From NCBI GenBank assembly GCA_022821545.1, contig JAJEDJ010000049.1, forward strand, positions 1 to 64,000: a stretch of 64,000 nt of DNA, given 5' to 3'. Below, piece by piece: positions 49,886 to 59,379 of the stretch. The notes under the pieces were generated by a model that was given only the letters and a program-made list of their open reading frames with translations, was not told the origin of the DNA and searched no databases. A program made the translations under genes and the position numbers. The DNA is from Caldilineaceae bacterium. GTDB lineage: Bacteria > Chloroflexota > Anaerolineae > Caldilineales > Caldilineaceae. Position 1 is the stretch's first letter, and every line of letters begins with the position of its first letter.

Positions 49886-50671
49886 TTGGCGAACCCCCCT
49901 GATTTCGATCTTGCGGGCAAAGTTGCAATTGTCACAGGCGCATCCAGAGGCATTGGAGAGGCGATCAGCCGCTGCTATGCGGCGCGAGGAGCCGCGGTCG
50001 TGTTGAGCAGCCGTAAGCAGGCGGCGTTGGAAGAGGTGGCCGAATCGATTCGGGAGGAAGGCGGCCGGGCGCTGGCCGCGGCCGCGCATACAGGTGACAT
50101 GGAGGCGGCGGCGGCTCTGGCCGAGCAGGCGGCGCATGAGTTCGGCGGCATCGACATCCTCGTAAATAATGCGGCCACCAACCCCCACTTCGGGCCGGTT
50201 CTGAGCGCCGACGAGAGCCACTGGCACAAGATCCTCGATGTAAACGTCGTTGGCTACTTCCGCATGGCCAAGGCATGCAGCGCAGAGATGATGAAACGGG
50301 GGGGAGGCAAGATCATCAATGTCGCATCCATTGCCGGAAAACGAGCTCAGCCTGGAATGGGGGTTTACAGTGTCAGCAAGGCCGGCGTCTTGATGCTCAC
50401 AGAAGTGCTGGCCGCGGAACTGGCCGCGGACGGCATTCAGGTCAATGCGATCGCGCCCGGCTACGTCAGGACCGCCTTTAGTCGGGCTATCTGGGAGAAC
50501 CCGGATCTCAACCGGACCGTGCTCGGGGCCATTCCGCAGAAAAGAATTGCAGAAACCGACGAGTTAACCGGCATTGCCCTTTACCTGGCGTCGGATGCGA
50601 GCAGCTTTACCACCGGCGGCACCTTCGTTGTCGACGGCGGCCAGTGGGTTGATGCCGGGCTGGGCGCGTGA
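49886..50671 (+). CDS. Short-chain dehydrogenase/reductase (SDR)
   Basis: A 261-residue classical [13 protein letters not shown] near residue 18 binds NAD(P), LVNNAATNP near 92 is the NNAG-type motif, the catalytic Ser is in NVASIAGKR and the Tyr/Lys pair in YSVSKAG near residue 157. PGYVRTAF and [11 protein letters not shown] are typical endings. The TTG start at 49886 follows AGGAG by 7 bases. It is followed 81 bp later by an acyl-CoA dehydrogenase gene on the same strand, suggesting a short fatty-acid or CoA-ester degradation unit. The substrate is unknown. Confidence 0.9.
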   Translation: MANPPDFDLAGKVAIVTGASRGIGEAISRCYAARGAAVVLSSRKQAALEEVAESIREEGGRALAAAAHTGDMEAAAALAEQAAHEFGGIDILVNNAATNPHFGPVLSADESHWHKILDVNVVGYFRMAKACSAEMMKRGGGKIINVASIAGKRAQPGMGVYSVSKAGVLMLTEVLAAELAADGIQVNAIAPGYVRTAFSRAIWENPDLNRTVLGAIPQKRIAETDELTGIALYLASDASSFTTGGTFVVDGGQWVDAGLGA

Positions 50672-50752
50672 AAGGCCGGGCAGGAAACGGGAACAGGCGC
50701 AGCGGCGGCAAAAAAGTCTCTACTTCATTCCAAGCAGGATACGGACCTCTCC

Positions 50753-51940
50753 ATGACAACCGACATTCTTCCTGAGCTCCTTCTCCGTGTTCGCCGGTTC
50801 ATCGACGAAGAAGTGGTTCCGATAGAAAAGCTGCTGATCAGCCTGCCCTGGACCGAGGTAGAGCCGCTGCTCGATCAGAAACGGGCGTTAGTGAAAGAGG
50901 CCGGACTCTGGGGACTGGCTCTTCCGGTATCTTACGGCGGCCAGGGACTGTCGCTGGCAGAGTTCGGACAGGTGAGCGAACTGCTGGGGCGCACGCCCGG
51001 CGGCCATTACGCTTTTGGCTGCCAGGCGCCCGATATGGGCAACATGGAGTTGCTCATCCATGCCGGCACGCAAGCGCAGCGAGATCGCTTCCTGCTGCCG
51101 CTTACCCGCGGGGATATCCGCTCCTGCTTTGCCATGACCGAACCGGAGCACGCTGGCTCCAACCCCGCGTGGATGAGTACGAGCGCTGTCCGCGAAGGCG
51201 GCGAATACGTCATCAACGGCCACAAATGGTTTACGACGGCGGCTGAGGGCGCCTCCTTTGCCATCCTGATGGCGGTGACCAACCCGGACGCTGAGAGCCG
51301 TCACCGCCGGGCCAGCCAGATCATCGTGCCGCTGGATACACCCGGTTTTCATATCGAGCGAAACATCCCGGTGATGGGCGAGGCCCACGGCGGCTGGAAC
51401 AGCCATGCGGAAGTCTGGTTCGAGAATGTGCGTGTGCCGGTAGACCATCTCATTGGTGAAGAAGGCAGGGGTTTTGCCCTGGCCCAGTATCGGCTGGGGC
51501 CGGGACGCATTCACCATTGCATGCGCTGGATCGGAATCTGTGAACGCGCTTTTGATATCATGTGCAGCCGGGCCGCGCAGCGGGAGGTTGCGCCGGGGAG
51601 GCTGCTGGGCTCCCAGGGAATGGTCCAGGCATGGGTGGCCGAGAGCAGAGCGGAGATAAACGCATCACGGCTGATGGTGTTGGATACGGCCCGCAAGATC
51701 GACGCGGAAGGCGTCTACGCGGCCAGAGAAGAGATCTCCTTGATCAAGTTCTATGTCGCAGACGTGCTGATGCGCGTGCTGGACCGGGCGCTTCAGACGC
51801 TTGGCGGTCTGGGCATGAGCGATGACACTCCGATCGCATACTGGTACCGCCACGAAAGGGCCTCCCGCATCTACGACGGGCCTGATGAAGTTCACAAGAT
51901 GAGCGTCGCCCGGCGAATTCTTCAACAATACCCGTCGTAA
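50753..51940 (+). CDS. Acyl-CoA dehydrogenase-family flavoprotein
   Basis: A 395-residue FAD-dependent acyl-CoA dehydrogenase. CFAMTEPEHAGSNP near residue 125 binds FAD and substrate, KWFTTAAEGASFAILMAVT is the middle beta domain, and QTLGGLGMSDDTPIAYWYRHERASRIYDGPDE near the end contains the C-terminal FAD-binding segment. In the ACAD10/11-like subgroup the catalytic base lies elsewhere than in medium-chain enzymes; I cannot assign it here. It removes hydrogens from an acyl-CoA and passes electrons to ETF. It probably shares a transcript with the SDR gene. Confidence 0.9.
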   Translation: MTTDILPELLLRVRRFIDEEVVPIEKLLISLPWTEVEPLLDQKRALVKEAGLWGLALPVSYGGQGLSLAEFGQVSELLGRTPGGHYAFGCQAPDMGNMELLIHAGTQAQRDRFLLPLTRGDIRSCFAMTEPEHAGSNPAWMSTSAVREGGEYVINGHKWFTTAAEGASFAILMAVTNPDAESRHRRASQIIVPLDTPGFHIERNIPVMGEAHGGWNSHAEVWFENVRVPVDHLIGEEGRGFALAQYRLGPGRIHHCMRWIGICERAFDIMCSRAAQREVAPGRLLGSQGMVQAWVAESRAEINASRLMVLDTARKIDAEGVYAAREEISLIKFYVADVLMRVLDRALQTLGGLGMSDDTPIAYWYRHERASRIYDGPDEVHKMSVARRILQQYPS

Positions 51941-52395
51941 GGGCCGCAAGAAGATCGGCGAGCCGTTGGTCATTCCTCTTCTCATTTGACGCGGCGGCAG
52001 ACGACGCGCAACCTGCGCCGCTGAACTGCCCCGTCCTGTGTTGGTATTCAGCAGTTGCCGGAGAACGCCTCCGCACTGCCGAAATCCGTAGTAAACCCAA
52101 GTGTCACTGAGCGCCCCAACTGTTTCGAACGGAATCCTCTGTTCCCGTCACACGGGGAACATGTCAACTCGCGTCTCAAAATACCATTTGTACGAATTGC
52201 ATAAAGAAATGGCTCGTCGCGTTGAATATCTAATTTCAACCGCGTAAGAAAGTTCGCATAAGACTTGGTGAATTGTGCGATACGCATAACATTCATGCCC
52301 TGATTTCGGCCATATTGACAGTTCAATCTCGTGGGGCGCTGAACTATGCTTTGTCGGAGTAGCAGTTCGCTTCACGGAAACAGGAGAATTACCTG
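51941..52395 (+). other. 455-bp upstream region of the nitrate-assimilation operon
   Basis: No coding frame is convincing. A small inverted repeat gttccc/gggaac (52141-52146 and 52155-52160) lies in the middle. A possible promoter is TTCAAT (52322-52327), 17 bases, TATGCT (52345-52350), about 45 bases before the nitrite reductase start. This AT-richer region probably carries nitrogen-responsive control, but no known regulator site is recognised. Confidence 0.35.
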
Positions 52396-54015
52396 ATGAA
52401 GGCGTCCGTTTCAGAAAATGCGCTGGAAACCCCGGCTAAAAGGCCGCAGGCGCACAGCAGTGGTATGGCGAACGGCAACAAAAAAGCGAAGTTGAACAAA
52501 GTTGAGTTGCTGAAACTCAAAAAAAGTCCTCTCAGCCTGATCCACGATATATACCGTTGGGCCGACGAAGGTTTCGACTCAATTCCACCCGAATACTACG
52601 ACCTTTTCAAATGGCACGGGTTTTTCCATCGCAAGCAGACGCCGGGCTACTTCATGCTGCGAATGCGCATCTCGAACGGGATCCTAAACTCAAGTCAGCT
52701 GCGCGCAGTCGCCGAAATCTCGCGCGATTATGGGCGAGGTGTGGGCGACTTCACGACACGACAGAACATCCAGTTGCGCTGGATCACCATCGAAAAGATG
52801 CCCGCTATCATCGAAAAGCTGCAGGCGGTAGGCCTCGGCTCCGAGCAGACGGGAATGGACAATTTTCGCAATGTGACCGGCTGCCCACTCACCGGGCTGA
52901 CGCGACATGAACTGCTTGACACGCGGCAGCTGACCGCGGCGACGGCCCTTTCTCTCTTGGGTCCGGAATTCGAGAACATTCCACGCAAGTTCAATATCTC
53001 GATCAACGGTTGCCGCCTGGACTGTACCCACGCGCAGAGCAACGACATTGGCCTGACGCCGGCCACGGGTCGCATTGGAACCCGCACTGTGCCGGGATTC
53101 AACGTCGTGGTTGGCGGACATATGGGAAGCAGGAACCCTCATCTTGCCGTCCCCCTCGACGCGTTCGTCCGGACTTCCCAGGTGACGCCGCTCTGCCGGG
53201 CCATTTTGACCCTGTTTCGCGACAACGGCAACCGCTCATCGCGGGGAAAGGCCCGCTTGTGGTACCTGATCGACGAATGGGGCATTGATCGCTTCCGCGA
53301 CGAAGTAACAAAGGTACTGGGTGAGAAGCTGCCTTCGGCCGGGGCCTGTAAGCTCTACCGCGATCCGGACCCGCTTGAACAGGACCACGTCGGCGTTCAT
53401 CCGCAGATTCAGGACGGACTGAGCTATGTGGGCATGGTCGTGCCGACGGGCCGAATCACCGCGGAGCAGCTCTTTGCGCTTGCTGAACTGGCGGACGAAT
53501 ACGGCAGCAGGGAAGTACGGCTGACCAACGACCAGAACGTTGTCATCCCCAACGTAACTGATCGAAGACTCGACGAACTGTTGGCGGAGCCGTTGCTGAA
53601 GGAGTGGAGCCCCTCGCCCTCCGGAGTCATGCGAGGGCTGGTCACCTGCACCGGCATCGATCATTGCCACTTCGCGCTCAACGACACGAAGGGCATCTCC
53701 CTGGAAATAGCCCGCAAGCTGGAGAAACGACTGCCCGACCGAGACAAGGTCGTGCGCTTGAACGTATCCGGGTGCGTCCATGCCTGTGGTCGCCACCGCC
53801 TGTCCGAAATCGGTCTTGAGGCTACCCGGCTGCGCCAGGGCGGCCAGGTGATCGACGGCTTCAACATCTATGAAGGCGGTTGCCTCGGTGAAGACGCGAG
53901 ACTCGGAGTCGAGGTCCACCGAAAAGCCACCATAGACGAGACAACAGAGTTGCTGGCGGACGCCATCGCTTCTCGCTACAGGTCTGATGCGGCCCCTGCC
54001 GCAGATCCAGCCTGA
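52396..54015 (+). CDS. nirA: Assimilatory nitrite reductase (ferredoxin-type, siroheme/4Fe-4S)
   Basis: A 539-residue nitrite/sulfite reductase-family protein that reduces nitrite to ammonium with six electrons. The siroheme/[4Fe-4S] ligands are C418 and C424 (CTGIDHC, C-x5-C) and C460 and C464 (GCVHAC, C-x3-C). FTTRQNIQLRWI near residue 118 and GLTRHELLDT are typical of NirA. The Asn/Thr-rich DTK segment after C424 favours nitrite over sulfite reductase, as does its place before a nitrate transporter and nitrate reductase. About 45 basic N-terminal residues precede the conserved fold. An AGGAG site (caggagaat) precedes the ATG by about 8 bases. Confidence 0.88.
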   Translation: MKASVSENALETPAKRPQAHSSGMANGNKKAKLNKVELLKLKKSPLSLIHDIYRWADEGFDSIPPEYYDLFKWHGFFHRKQTPGYFMLRMRISNGILNSSQLRAVAEISRDYGRGVGDFTTRQNIQLRWITIEKMPAIIEKLQAVGLGSEQTGMDNFRNVTGCPLTGLTRHELLDTRQLTAATALSLLGPEFENIPRKFNISINGCRLDCTHAQSNDIGLTPATGRIGTRTVPGFNVVVGGHMGSRNPHLAVPLDAFVRTSQVTPLCRAILTLFRDNGNRSSRGKARLWYLIDEWGIDRFRDEVTKVLGEKLPSAGACKLYRDPDPLEQDHVGVHPQIQDGLSYVGMVVPTGRITAEQLFALAELADEYGSREVRLTNDQNVVIPNVTDRRLDELLAEPLLKEWSPSPSGVMRGLVTCTGIDHCHFALNDTKGISLEIARKLEKRLPDRDKVVRLNVSGCVHACGRHRLSEIGLEATRLRQGGQVIDGFNIYEGGCLGEDARLGVEVHRKATIDETTELLADAIASRYRSDAAPAADPA

Positions 54016-54053
54016 ATCTCGAATCCTTTCCCACCCAAGAGGAGATTTCCCCA

Positions 54054-55403
54054 GTGGACTTCAAAAACAAGGCCACCAGGATCGATCTGTTCAGCTTCAG
54101 AACACCGCAGATGCGAGCGTTCCATGTCACGTGGTTTGCTTTCTTCCTCTGTTTCTTTGGCTGGTTCGGCATTGTGCCGTTGATGAAGGGGGACAGCGGC
54201 GTCATCGCGACCCTTGGCCTCAGCCCGGCTCAGGTCGGCAACTCGGTCATTGCGGCCGTTTCGCTGACAATCATCGCGCGTCTGATTATCGGACCAATGT
54301 GTACCCGCTTCGGCGCGCGTAAGGTCTACACCTGCCTGTTGTTGCTGGGATCGCTGCCGGTCATGGGAATCGGCCTGGCGCAGACTCCGACCCAGTTTAT
54401 CGTTGCAAGGGTCCTGATCGGAACAATCGGCGCTTCCTTCGTCATCACTCAGTACCACACAAGCGTGATGTTCGCTCCCAATGTTGTGGGCGCGGCCAAC
54501 GCAACCACGGCAGGCTGGGGTAATCTGGGCGGCGGCGTCACCCAGGCGGTGATGCCTCTTCTCCTCGCTGCCGTTCTGACCTTCGCGCCCGCGGCTCTGG
54601 GCTGGCGGCTGGCGATGGTCGTTCCCGGGTTTGCGATGCTGTTGACCGCCGCGGCCTACTGGCTGCTGACACAGGATGCCCCTAACGGCAACTATTCGGA
54701 GTTGCGGGCGCGCGGTGAGATGCCTTCGGCGGCCGCTTCAAAGGGCGCGTTTTGGGAGGCCGTCAAGGACTCACGAGTGATCGCCCTCTTCTTCATTTAT
54801 GCGGCCTGTTTCGGCATCGAGCTAACCATAAACGGCACCGCTGCCCTCTACTTTTTCAATCGGTTTGAACTGAATCTCGCGACAGCCGGGCTTGTCGCCG
54901 GCCTCTTTGGTCTGATGAACATCTTTGCCCGATCCATGGGCGGGATGTTCAGCGACTTCATCAACCGCAGCGGTGGCCTCAGGGGGAGGACGCAGTTCCT
55001 GTTTGTATGCCTCCTCCTGGAGGGGATCGCTTTAGTGCTGTTTGCAAACATGGGGGCGCTGGCGCTGGCTATCCCTGCTCTGATCGTCTTCAGCCTCTTT
55101 GTACAGATGTCGGAGGGGGCGACCTATGCAATCGTTCCCTACATCAATAAACGCGCAATGGGCGCAATAGCCGGCATCGTCGGTGCCGGAGGAAATTTCG
55201 GTGCGATGCTGGCGGGGTTTCTCTTCCGTCGAGAGGCGGAAATGTACGGCCAGTCCTACATGATCCTGGGCATTCTAGTAACAGTATGCGCCTTTATGGC
55301 CTTGATGGTTCGCTTCTCGGAAAAAGAGGAGAAGGATGCTGCCGAAGAGACCGCAGCCCGGCTGGCCGCTGAGGGCGATTCGGTCTTGACCGGCGCCGGC
55401 TAA
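54054..55403 (+). CDS. Nitrate/nitrite MFS transporter (NarK/NrtP type)
   Basis: A 449-residue major-facilitator transporter with twelve predicted helices. FHVTWFAFFLCFFGWFGIVP is the first helix, GARKVYTCLLLLGS carries the loop 2-3 motif, and WGNLGGGVTQAVMP and GAGGNFGAMLAG match the two nitrate-signature regions of the NNP family. The GTG start at 54054 follows GAGGAG by about 9 bases. Located between the nitrite and nitrate reductase genes, it probably imports nitrate or nitrite for assimilation. Confidence 0.9.
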   Translation: MDFKNKATRIDLFSFRTPQMRAFHVTWFAFFLCFFGWFGIVPLMKGDSGVIATLGLSPAQVGNSVIAAVSLTIIARLIIGPMCTRFGARKVYTCLLLLGSLPVMGIGLAQTPTQFIVARVLIGTIGASFVITQYHTSVMFAPNVVGAANATTAGWGNLGGGVTQAVMPLLLAAVLTFAPAALGWRLAMVVPGFAMLLTAAAYWLLTQDAPNGNYSELRARGEMPSAAASKGAFWEAVKDSRVIALFFIYAACFGIELTINGTAALYFFNRFELNLATAGLVAGLFGLMNIFARSMGGMFSDFINRSGGLRGRTQFLFVCLLLEGIALVLFANMGALALAIPALIVFSLFVQMSEGATYAIVPYINKRAMGAIAGIVGAGGNFGAMLAGFLFRREAEMYGQSYMILGILVTVCAFMALMVRFSEKEEKDAAEETAARLAAEGDSVLTGAG

Positions 55404-55494
55404 TCGCCGCCTACGGCACTGCTTCGCCAACCGCGAGCGGCCGGCACAGGGTGACTGGCTTGCAGATCACGACGAAAGCGAAACGGCACGGAAT

Positions 55495-57834
55495 ATGATG
55501 AAATCCAGAGACGGTATGCGTGGCAGTGCAAAAGACGGCGGAGATACCGACCGCTGGCACGACACGTACTGCCCTTACTGCGGGGTCGGATGCGGTCTGA
55601 GAGTCGGCATTCACAAGGGGAAGGTTGCCAAAGTGCGCGGCAATCCCGACCACCCCTCCTCTTTGGGCGATCTCTGCCTAAAGCCGATTCACTTGCCCGG
55701 CGCGCTCGATACTCCGGACCGCATTCGCGAGCCGCTTATGCGGTTGAATGGTTCCGGGAGCGATGCGCACTCAGTGAAGGGCGCCTTTCAAAGCGTGTCC
55801 TGGGAGAAGGCGACATCGTACATTGCAAGGAGCCTCAAGCGTATTGCCCGGGATCACGGCCCCGATGCAGTTGCCTTCTACGGATCCGGCCAGTTTACGA
55901 CCGAGGACTACTATGTTGCCAACAAGCTGCTGAAAGGTTTCATCGGCACCAACAACTTCGATGCCAATTCCCGTCTCTGTATGGCTTCGGCAGTGGCCGG
56001 ATACGTCTCGTCGCTGGGCTCGGACGGGCCCCCGCCCGCATATGAAGATATCGACCACGCAGACTGTTTCTTCCTGATCGGCAGCAACATGGCCGACTGC
56101 CATCCGGTCCTCTTCAACCGCATCAAGCGGCGCAAGAAGAAGGATCCCGACAACGTGAAGGTAATCGTGGTCGATCCCAGGGAAACGCGTACCGCCGCCA
56201 TCGCCGATCTCTTTCTGCCGATTCGACCTGGATCGGACGTGGTTCTCCTTAACGGGATGCTGAAGCTCCTCTCTTCCGCAGGAACAGTCGATCGCGCTTT
56301 CATAGACCAGCACACTGACGGTTTTGAAGAGTTGATGGAGGCAAGCAGTCATGTTTCGACCGCTGCAGCCGCCAAAGTCTGCGGCATCTCTGAGGGCGGT
56401 TTGATCCAGGCGGCGCGCCTCTTTGGCGAAGCCAAAGGCGTTCTCTCATTCTGGAGCATGGGGCTGAATCAGAGCGTGAACGGCGTTGCCAAAAACCAGG
56501 CGGTCATCAATCTGCATCTGGCGACCGGCCAGATCGGCAAGCCCGGCAGCGGCCCCTTTTCCCTGACGGGGCAGCCCAATGCGATGGGCGGCCGCGAGGC
56601 CGGGGGACTGTCACACCTGCTGCCGGGCTATCGCACAGTTTCGAACCCCATCCATCGCCGGGAAGTTGAGGAATTCTGGGGAGCTCCGGAAGGTCACATC
56701 GCCGACGGGCCGGGGCTCGCCGCCGTCGACATGTTCGAGGCCGCGGCCCGGGGCGACGTTAAGGCGATGTGGATCATGTGTACCAATCCGGTCGTCTCCA
56801 TGCCCAACATTGACGTCGTTGAAAGGGCTATGCAGAAGCTGGAACTGCTCGTCGTCACCGACGCCTATCACCCGACCGACACAACACAGTACGCCCACGT
56901 TCTGCTGCCGGCGGCCCAATGGTCGGAACGGGAAGGGGTGATGACCAATTCGGAACGGCGCATTACCTATCTCCCCCGCATGGTTGACCCGGTCGGTCAG
57001 GCCAGGCCGGACTGGCAGATCATCGCCGACGTCGGCGCGGCCATGGGGTTTTCACAGGCCTTTTCATATGAATCGTCGAACGAAGTCTTTGACGAGTTTT
57101 CCCAGTTGACCAGGGGCCGGGTTTGCGACTACAGCGGCGTCAGTGTAAGCAGGCTCCGGGCAGAAGGTCCCCTCCAGTGGCCTGTACCCGACGCCGGCCA
57201 TCCTGGCACAGTGAGACTCTACCCCGGTCTGCACGCCGACCAGCGCGAAAAGCCCGTCGCCAGGCAGCGCGGCGACGGTGAACCGCTCGCGCAGGAAACG
57301 GCGAGCGCCGGTCTGGAGGCGGCTGCGCCGGTTTTCGCTTCTGCCGATGGCAAGGCAACATTCCATACGCCGGTTTTTGTGCCGCCCGCCGAACTGCCGA
57401 ACAGGAGGTTTCCTCTGCTTCTGACGACGGGCCGCCTGCGGAATCAGTGGCATACCATGACCCGGACCGGCAAATCAGAGAGCCTGATGAAGGGCGCACG
57501 CCAGCCTTTTCTGGAGATCCATCCTGTCGACGCCGTGCGGCGGCAGATAGAGAATGGCGATGTGGTCGAAATTCGCTCACGGAGGGGCAGGGTTTGGGCC
57601 GAAGCGCGCGTAACGGAGAAAATCCGGGAGGGGGCCTGCTTTATGCCCTTTCATTGGGGGCGCCTGGCGGGCCCGTACAGCGCCGCAAACAACGTGACTC
57701 TGGCTGCGGTGGATCCGATCTCAAAAGAGCCTGAACTCAAGGCATGTGCGGTCGAAGTGCGACTGCGCCCAGGGTATGAGGCAATTCGGTCCTCGAAGCT
57801 CTTCCAGCGCCTGGCTGGAGCGCTGAAACGATAG
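55495..57834 (+). CDS. Assimilatory nitrate reductase, molybdopterin catalytic subunit (NarB/NasA type)
   Basis: A 779-residue molybdopterin-bis-guanine-dinucleotide oxidoreductase. The [4Fe-4S] cluster ligands are C26, C29, C33 (CPYCGVGC) and C61 (GDLCLKP). GSNMADCHPVLFNRIKRRKK, VIVVDPRETRTA, TGQIGKPGSGPFSLTGQPNAMGGRE and LLTTGRLRNQWHTMTRTGKS are typical of the NarB/NasA branch, in which the Mo ligand Cys is in NSRLCMAS. It reduces nitrate to nitrite for assimilation, probably with ferredoxin, as no NasB-like electron-transfer gene is present. It is the third gene of the operon. Confidence 0.9.
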   Translation: MMKSRDGMRGSAKDGGDTDRWHDTYCPYCGVGCGLRVGIHKGKVAKVRGNPDHPSSLGDLCLKPIHLPGALDTPDRIREPLMRLNGSGSDAHSVKGAFQSVSWEKATSYIARSLKRIARDHGPDAVAFYGSGQFTTEDYYVANKLLKGFIGTNNFDANSRLCMASAVAGYVSSLGSDGPPPAYEDIDHADCFFLIGSNMADCHPVLFNRIKRRKKKDPDNVKVIVVDPRETRTAAIADLFLPIRPGSDVVLLNGMLKLLSSAGTVDRAFIDQHTDGFEELMEASSHVSTAAAAKVCGISEGGLIQAARLFGEAKGVLSFWSMGLNQSVNGVAKNQAVINLHLATGQIGKPGSGPFSLTGQPNAMGGREAGGLSHLLPGYRTVSNPIHRREVEEFWGAPEGHIADGPGLAAVDMFEAAARGDVKAMWIMCTNPVVSMPNIDVVERAMQKLELLVVTDAYHPTDTTQYAHVLLPAAQWSEREGVMTNSERRITYLPRMVDPVGQARPDWQIIADVGAAMGFSQAFSYESSNEVFDEFSQLTRGRVCDYSGVSVSRLRAEGPLQWPVPDAGHPGTVRLYPGLHADQREKPVARQRGDGEPLAQETASAGLEAAAPVFASADGKATFHTPVFVPPAELPNRRFPLLLTTGRLRNQWHTMTRTGKSESLMKGARQPFLEIHPVDAVRRQIENGDVVEIRSRRGRVWAEARVTEKIREGACFMPFHWGRLAGPYSAANNVTLAAVDPISKEPELKACAVEVRLRPGYEAIRSSKLFQRLAGALKR

Positions 57835-57946
57835 AACCGCTTGCGCTGGGTAGATGCCGGAAGAAACGGTCCCGTGCCGGGCTTTACCTCCATGGCCACT
57901 GCATGGCCGCTGAAAGCCCCCGTATGGCCCCTGCACGGCGCCCTCT

Positions 57947-58720
57947 TCACGCTTTCGCCGCTTCCATCAGATAGTTGCGGGCTTCGTACACAAGCTCGCC
58001 CCGTGACAGAATCTGTTTCTGCAGTGCCATCAGATTGGCCGTATGCGACCCCACGGTGAAGCCGGGAACAAGCCACGGAACCGCCTTCAGGTAGTAGACG
58101 ATCGCCCCCACGTCGGTAAACACCAGCCTGCCCGACCACTCCTGAACGTCAACAACGCTGAGTCCCGCGGCCCGCATTAGCGGCGCGTATTTCTGCGGCG
58201 TCGCATCCGGCCACTGCGGCGTTGCGTCGAAAGCGGCGAGCAGGTCTTGCGCCCACAGCCCGTGAACTTGCCGGGTAAGAAGACGGCCCCCTGGGACAAG
58301 CATGCGCGCGATCTCATCCACGTGCAACGCGCCGTGCCGGTTCAAAATAAGGGAAAACTCGCCGTCTTCGAACGGCATCGGGCTGTACTCGTCATTGTTC
58401 AGATCTTCAACGCGCACACCCAGAGGTTCCAGCCGCTGACGAGCCAGCGCCAAGTTCGGGGGATAGCCTTCGGTCGCTGCCACTGTCTCCGGCCAGCTGT
58501 CCCTCATCGACAGAAGACGCTCACCGCCGCCCGTCGCGATATCCAGAACCGAGGCTGATGAGCGCATCAGTTCGCAGGCGCGGGTCGAGTAGGACCACGG
58601 CGGCTGTTCCAGGAGCATTCGCCCGTCAAGGTACGAAAAGTCCCAGCCTGTGAAGGGCTTCCCTTCTTCTGCCTTCCAACCTTCAATCAGTTTTTCATTC
58701 TGTCGTGAGCATGTACTCAT
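57947..58720 (-). CDS. Class I SAM-dependent methyltransferase
   Basis: A 257-residue Rossmann-fold methyltransferase. ASVLDIATGGGERLLSM near residue 62 is motif I, ATEGYPPNLALA is motif II with the acidic ribose contact, and the FSLILNRHGALHVDEIARMLVPGG region covers motifs III-IV. The segment MLLEQPPWSYSTRACELMR upstream resembles a group of Actinobacterial and Chloroflexota methyltransferases of unknown substrate. The ATG at 58720 is chosen; a TTG at 58729 would overlap the DUF2905 gene. It starts 5 bp after that gene's stop. Confidence 0.85.
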   Translation of the reverse strand: MSTCSRQNEKLIEGWKAEEGKPFTGWDFSYLDGRMLLEQPPWSYSTRACELMRSSASVLDIATGGGERLLSMRDSWPETVAATEGYPPNLALARQRLEPLGVRVEDLNNDEYSPMPFEDGEFSLILNRHGALHVDEIARMLVPGGRLLTRQVHGLWAQDLLAAFDATPQWPDATPQKYAPLMRAAGLSVVDVQEWSGRLVFTDVGAIVYYLKAVPWLVPGFTVGSHTANLMALQKQILSRGELVYEARNYLMEAAKA

Positions 58721-58725
58721 TGCAA

Positions 58726-58932
58726 TCAACGATTCAAGAGATTCAGCAGCAACGTCAATATGAGGCTAACGACAATCATTGATGTGATCGGAATGAAAAC
58801 GCTGACCGACTCTCTCTTGATATTGATGTCGCCGGGAAGTTTGCCAAACCAGCCGAACAGCCAGGGCGCAAACTGAAGCGCTGCCCCGATGAGCAGAAGA
58901 ACTGCGCCAAGAATAATGAACCACTTTGCCAT
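58726..58932 (-). CDS. DUF2905 small membrane protein
   Basis: A 68-residue protein with two hydrophobic helices (IILGAVLLLIGAALQFAPWLF and IPITSMIVVSLILTLLLNLL) separated by GKLPGDINIKRESVSVFIP, which matches the DUF2905 consensus. Its function is unknown. The ATG at 58932 is chosen because the family begins with MxKxxII and because an extended -10 promoter overlaps the alternative ATG at 58989. It is co-directional with and 5 bp from the methyltransferase gene. Confidence 0.82.
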   Translation of the reverse strand: MAKWFIILGAVLLLIGAALQFAPWLFGWFGKLPGDINIKRESVSVFIPITSMIVVSLILTLLLNLLNR

Positions 58933-58987
58933 TGTTTTTGTCTTCAACGCAATCAGGGACGGGACCGGCCCGCGGTCGGCGTTCGTC

Positions 58988-58996
58988 ATTATAGCA
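58988..58996 (-). promoter_or_regulatory. Extended -10 promoter for DUF2905/methyltransferase
   Basis: TGCTATAAT on the minus strand is a consensus extended -10. The -35 region is weak. Predicted start near 58981. Confidence 0.5.
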
Positions 58997-59379
58997 GAAG
59001 GCCATTCGACCCATTACACTGAAAATCAGGCAGACCGCTGACGTCAAAGGCGGCGTCCGCGAATTGACAGTTTTGCCCTGGAAAGTGGCGGAGTTACGTC
59101 AGCTGCAGGCTGCCAGGGAAGAGAAAACGAAGTCGTAGTTGGATCGTAGGCAAATTACCCAGTTCGCCTGTTGGGCCAAATGAAGGCCCGCTCATTGCTT
59201 TGGACCATCGATCTCCAGTGTAAATGCCTGGACTGCGGCGAGAAGCTCCCTCTGTTCGTATACACCCCTGATGACCGAATTCTCTTGACTTCAGCCCTGA
59301 AACGGTGCAGAATTTCATTGTCAAGTCAAGCAGGCTTCCGATTATCTGCACAAGCCCATATTCATATAGGACTGGCACA
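58997..59379. other. Divergent intergenic region, nothing else seen
   Basis: About 380 bases between the leftward DUF2905 gene and the rightward LysM/PA14 gene. Short frames exist on both strands but lack family resemblance and good starts. No tRNA or strong hairpin with T-run was found. Confidence 0.35.
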
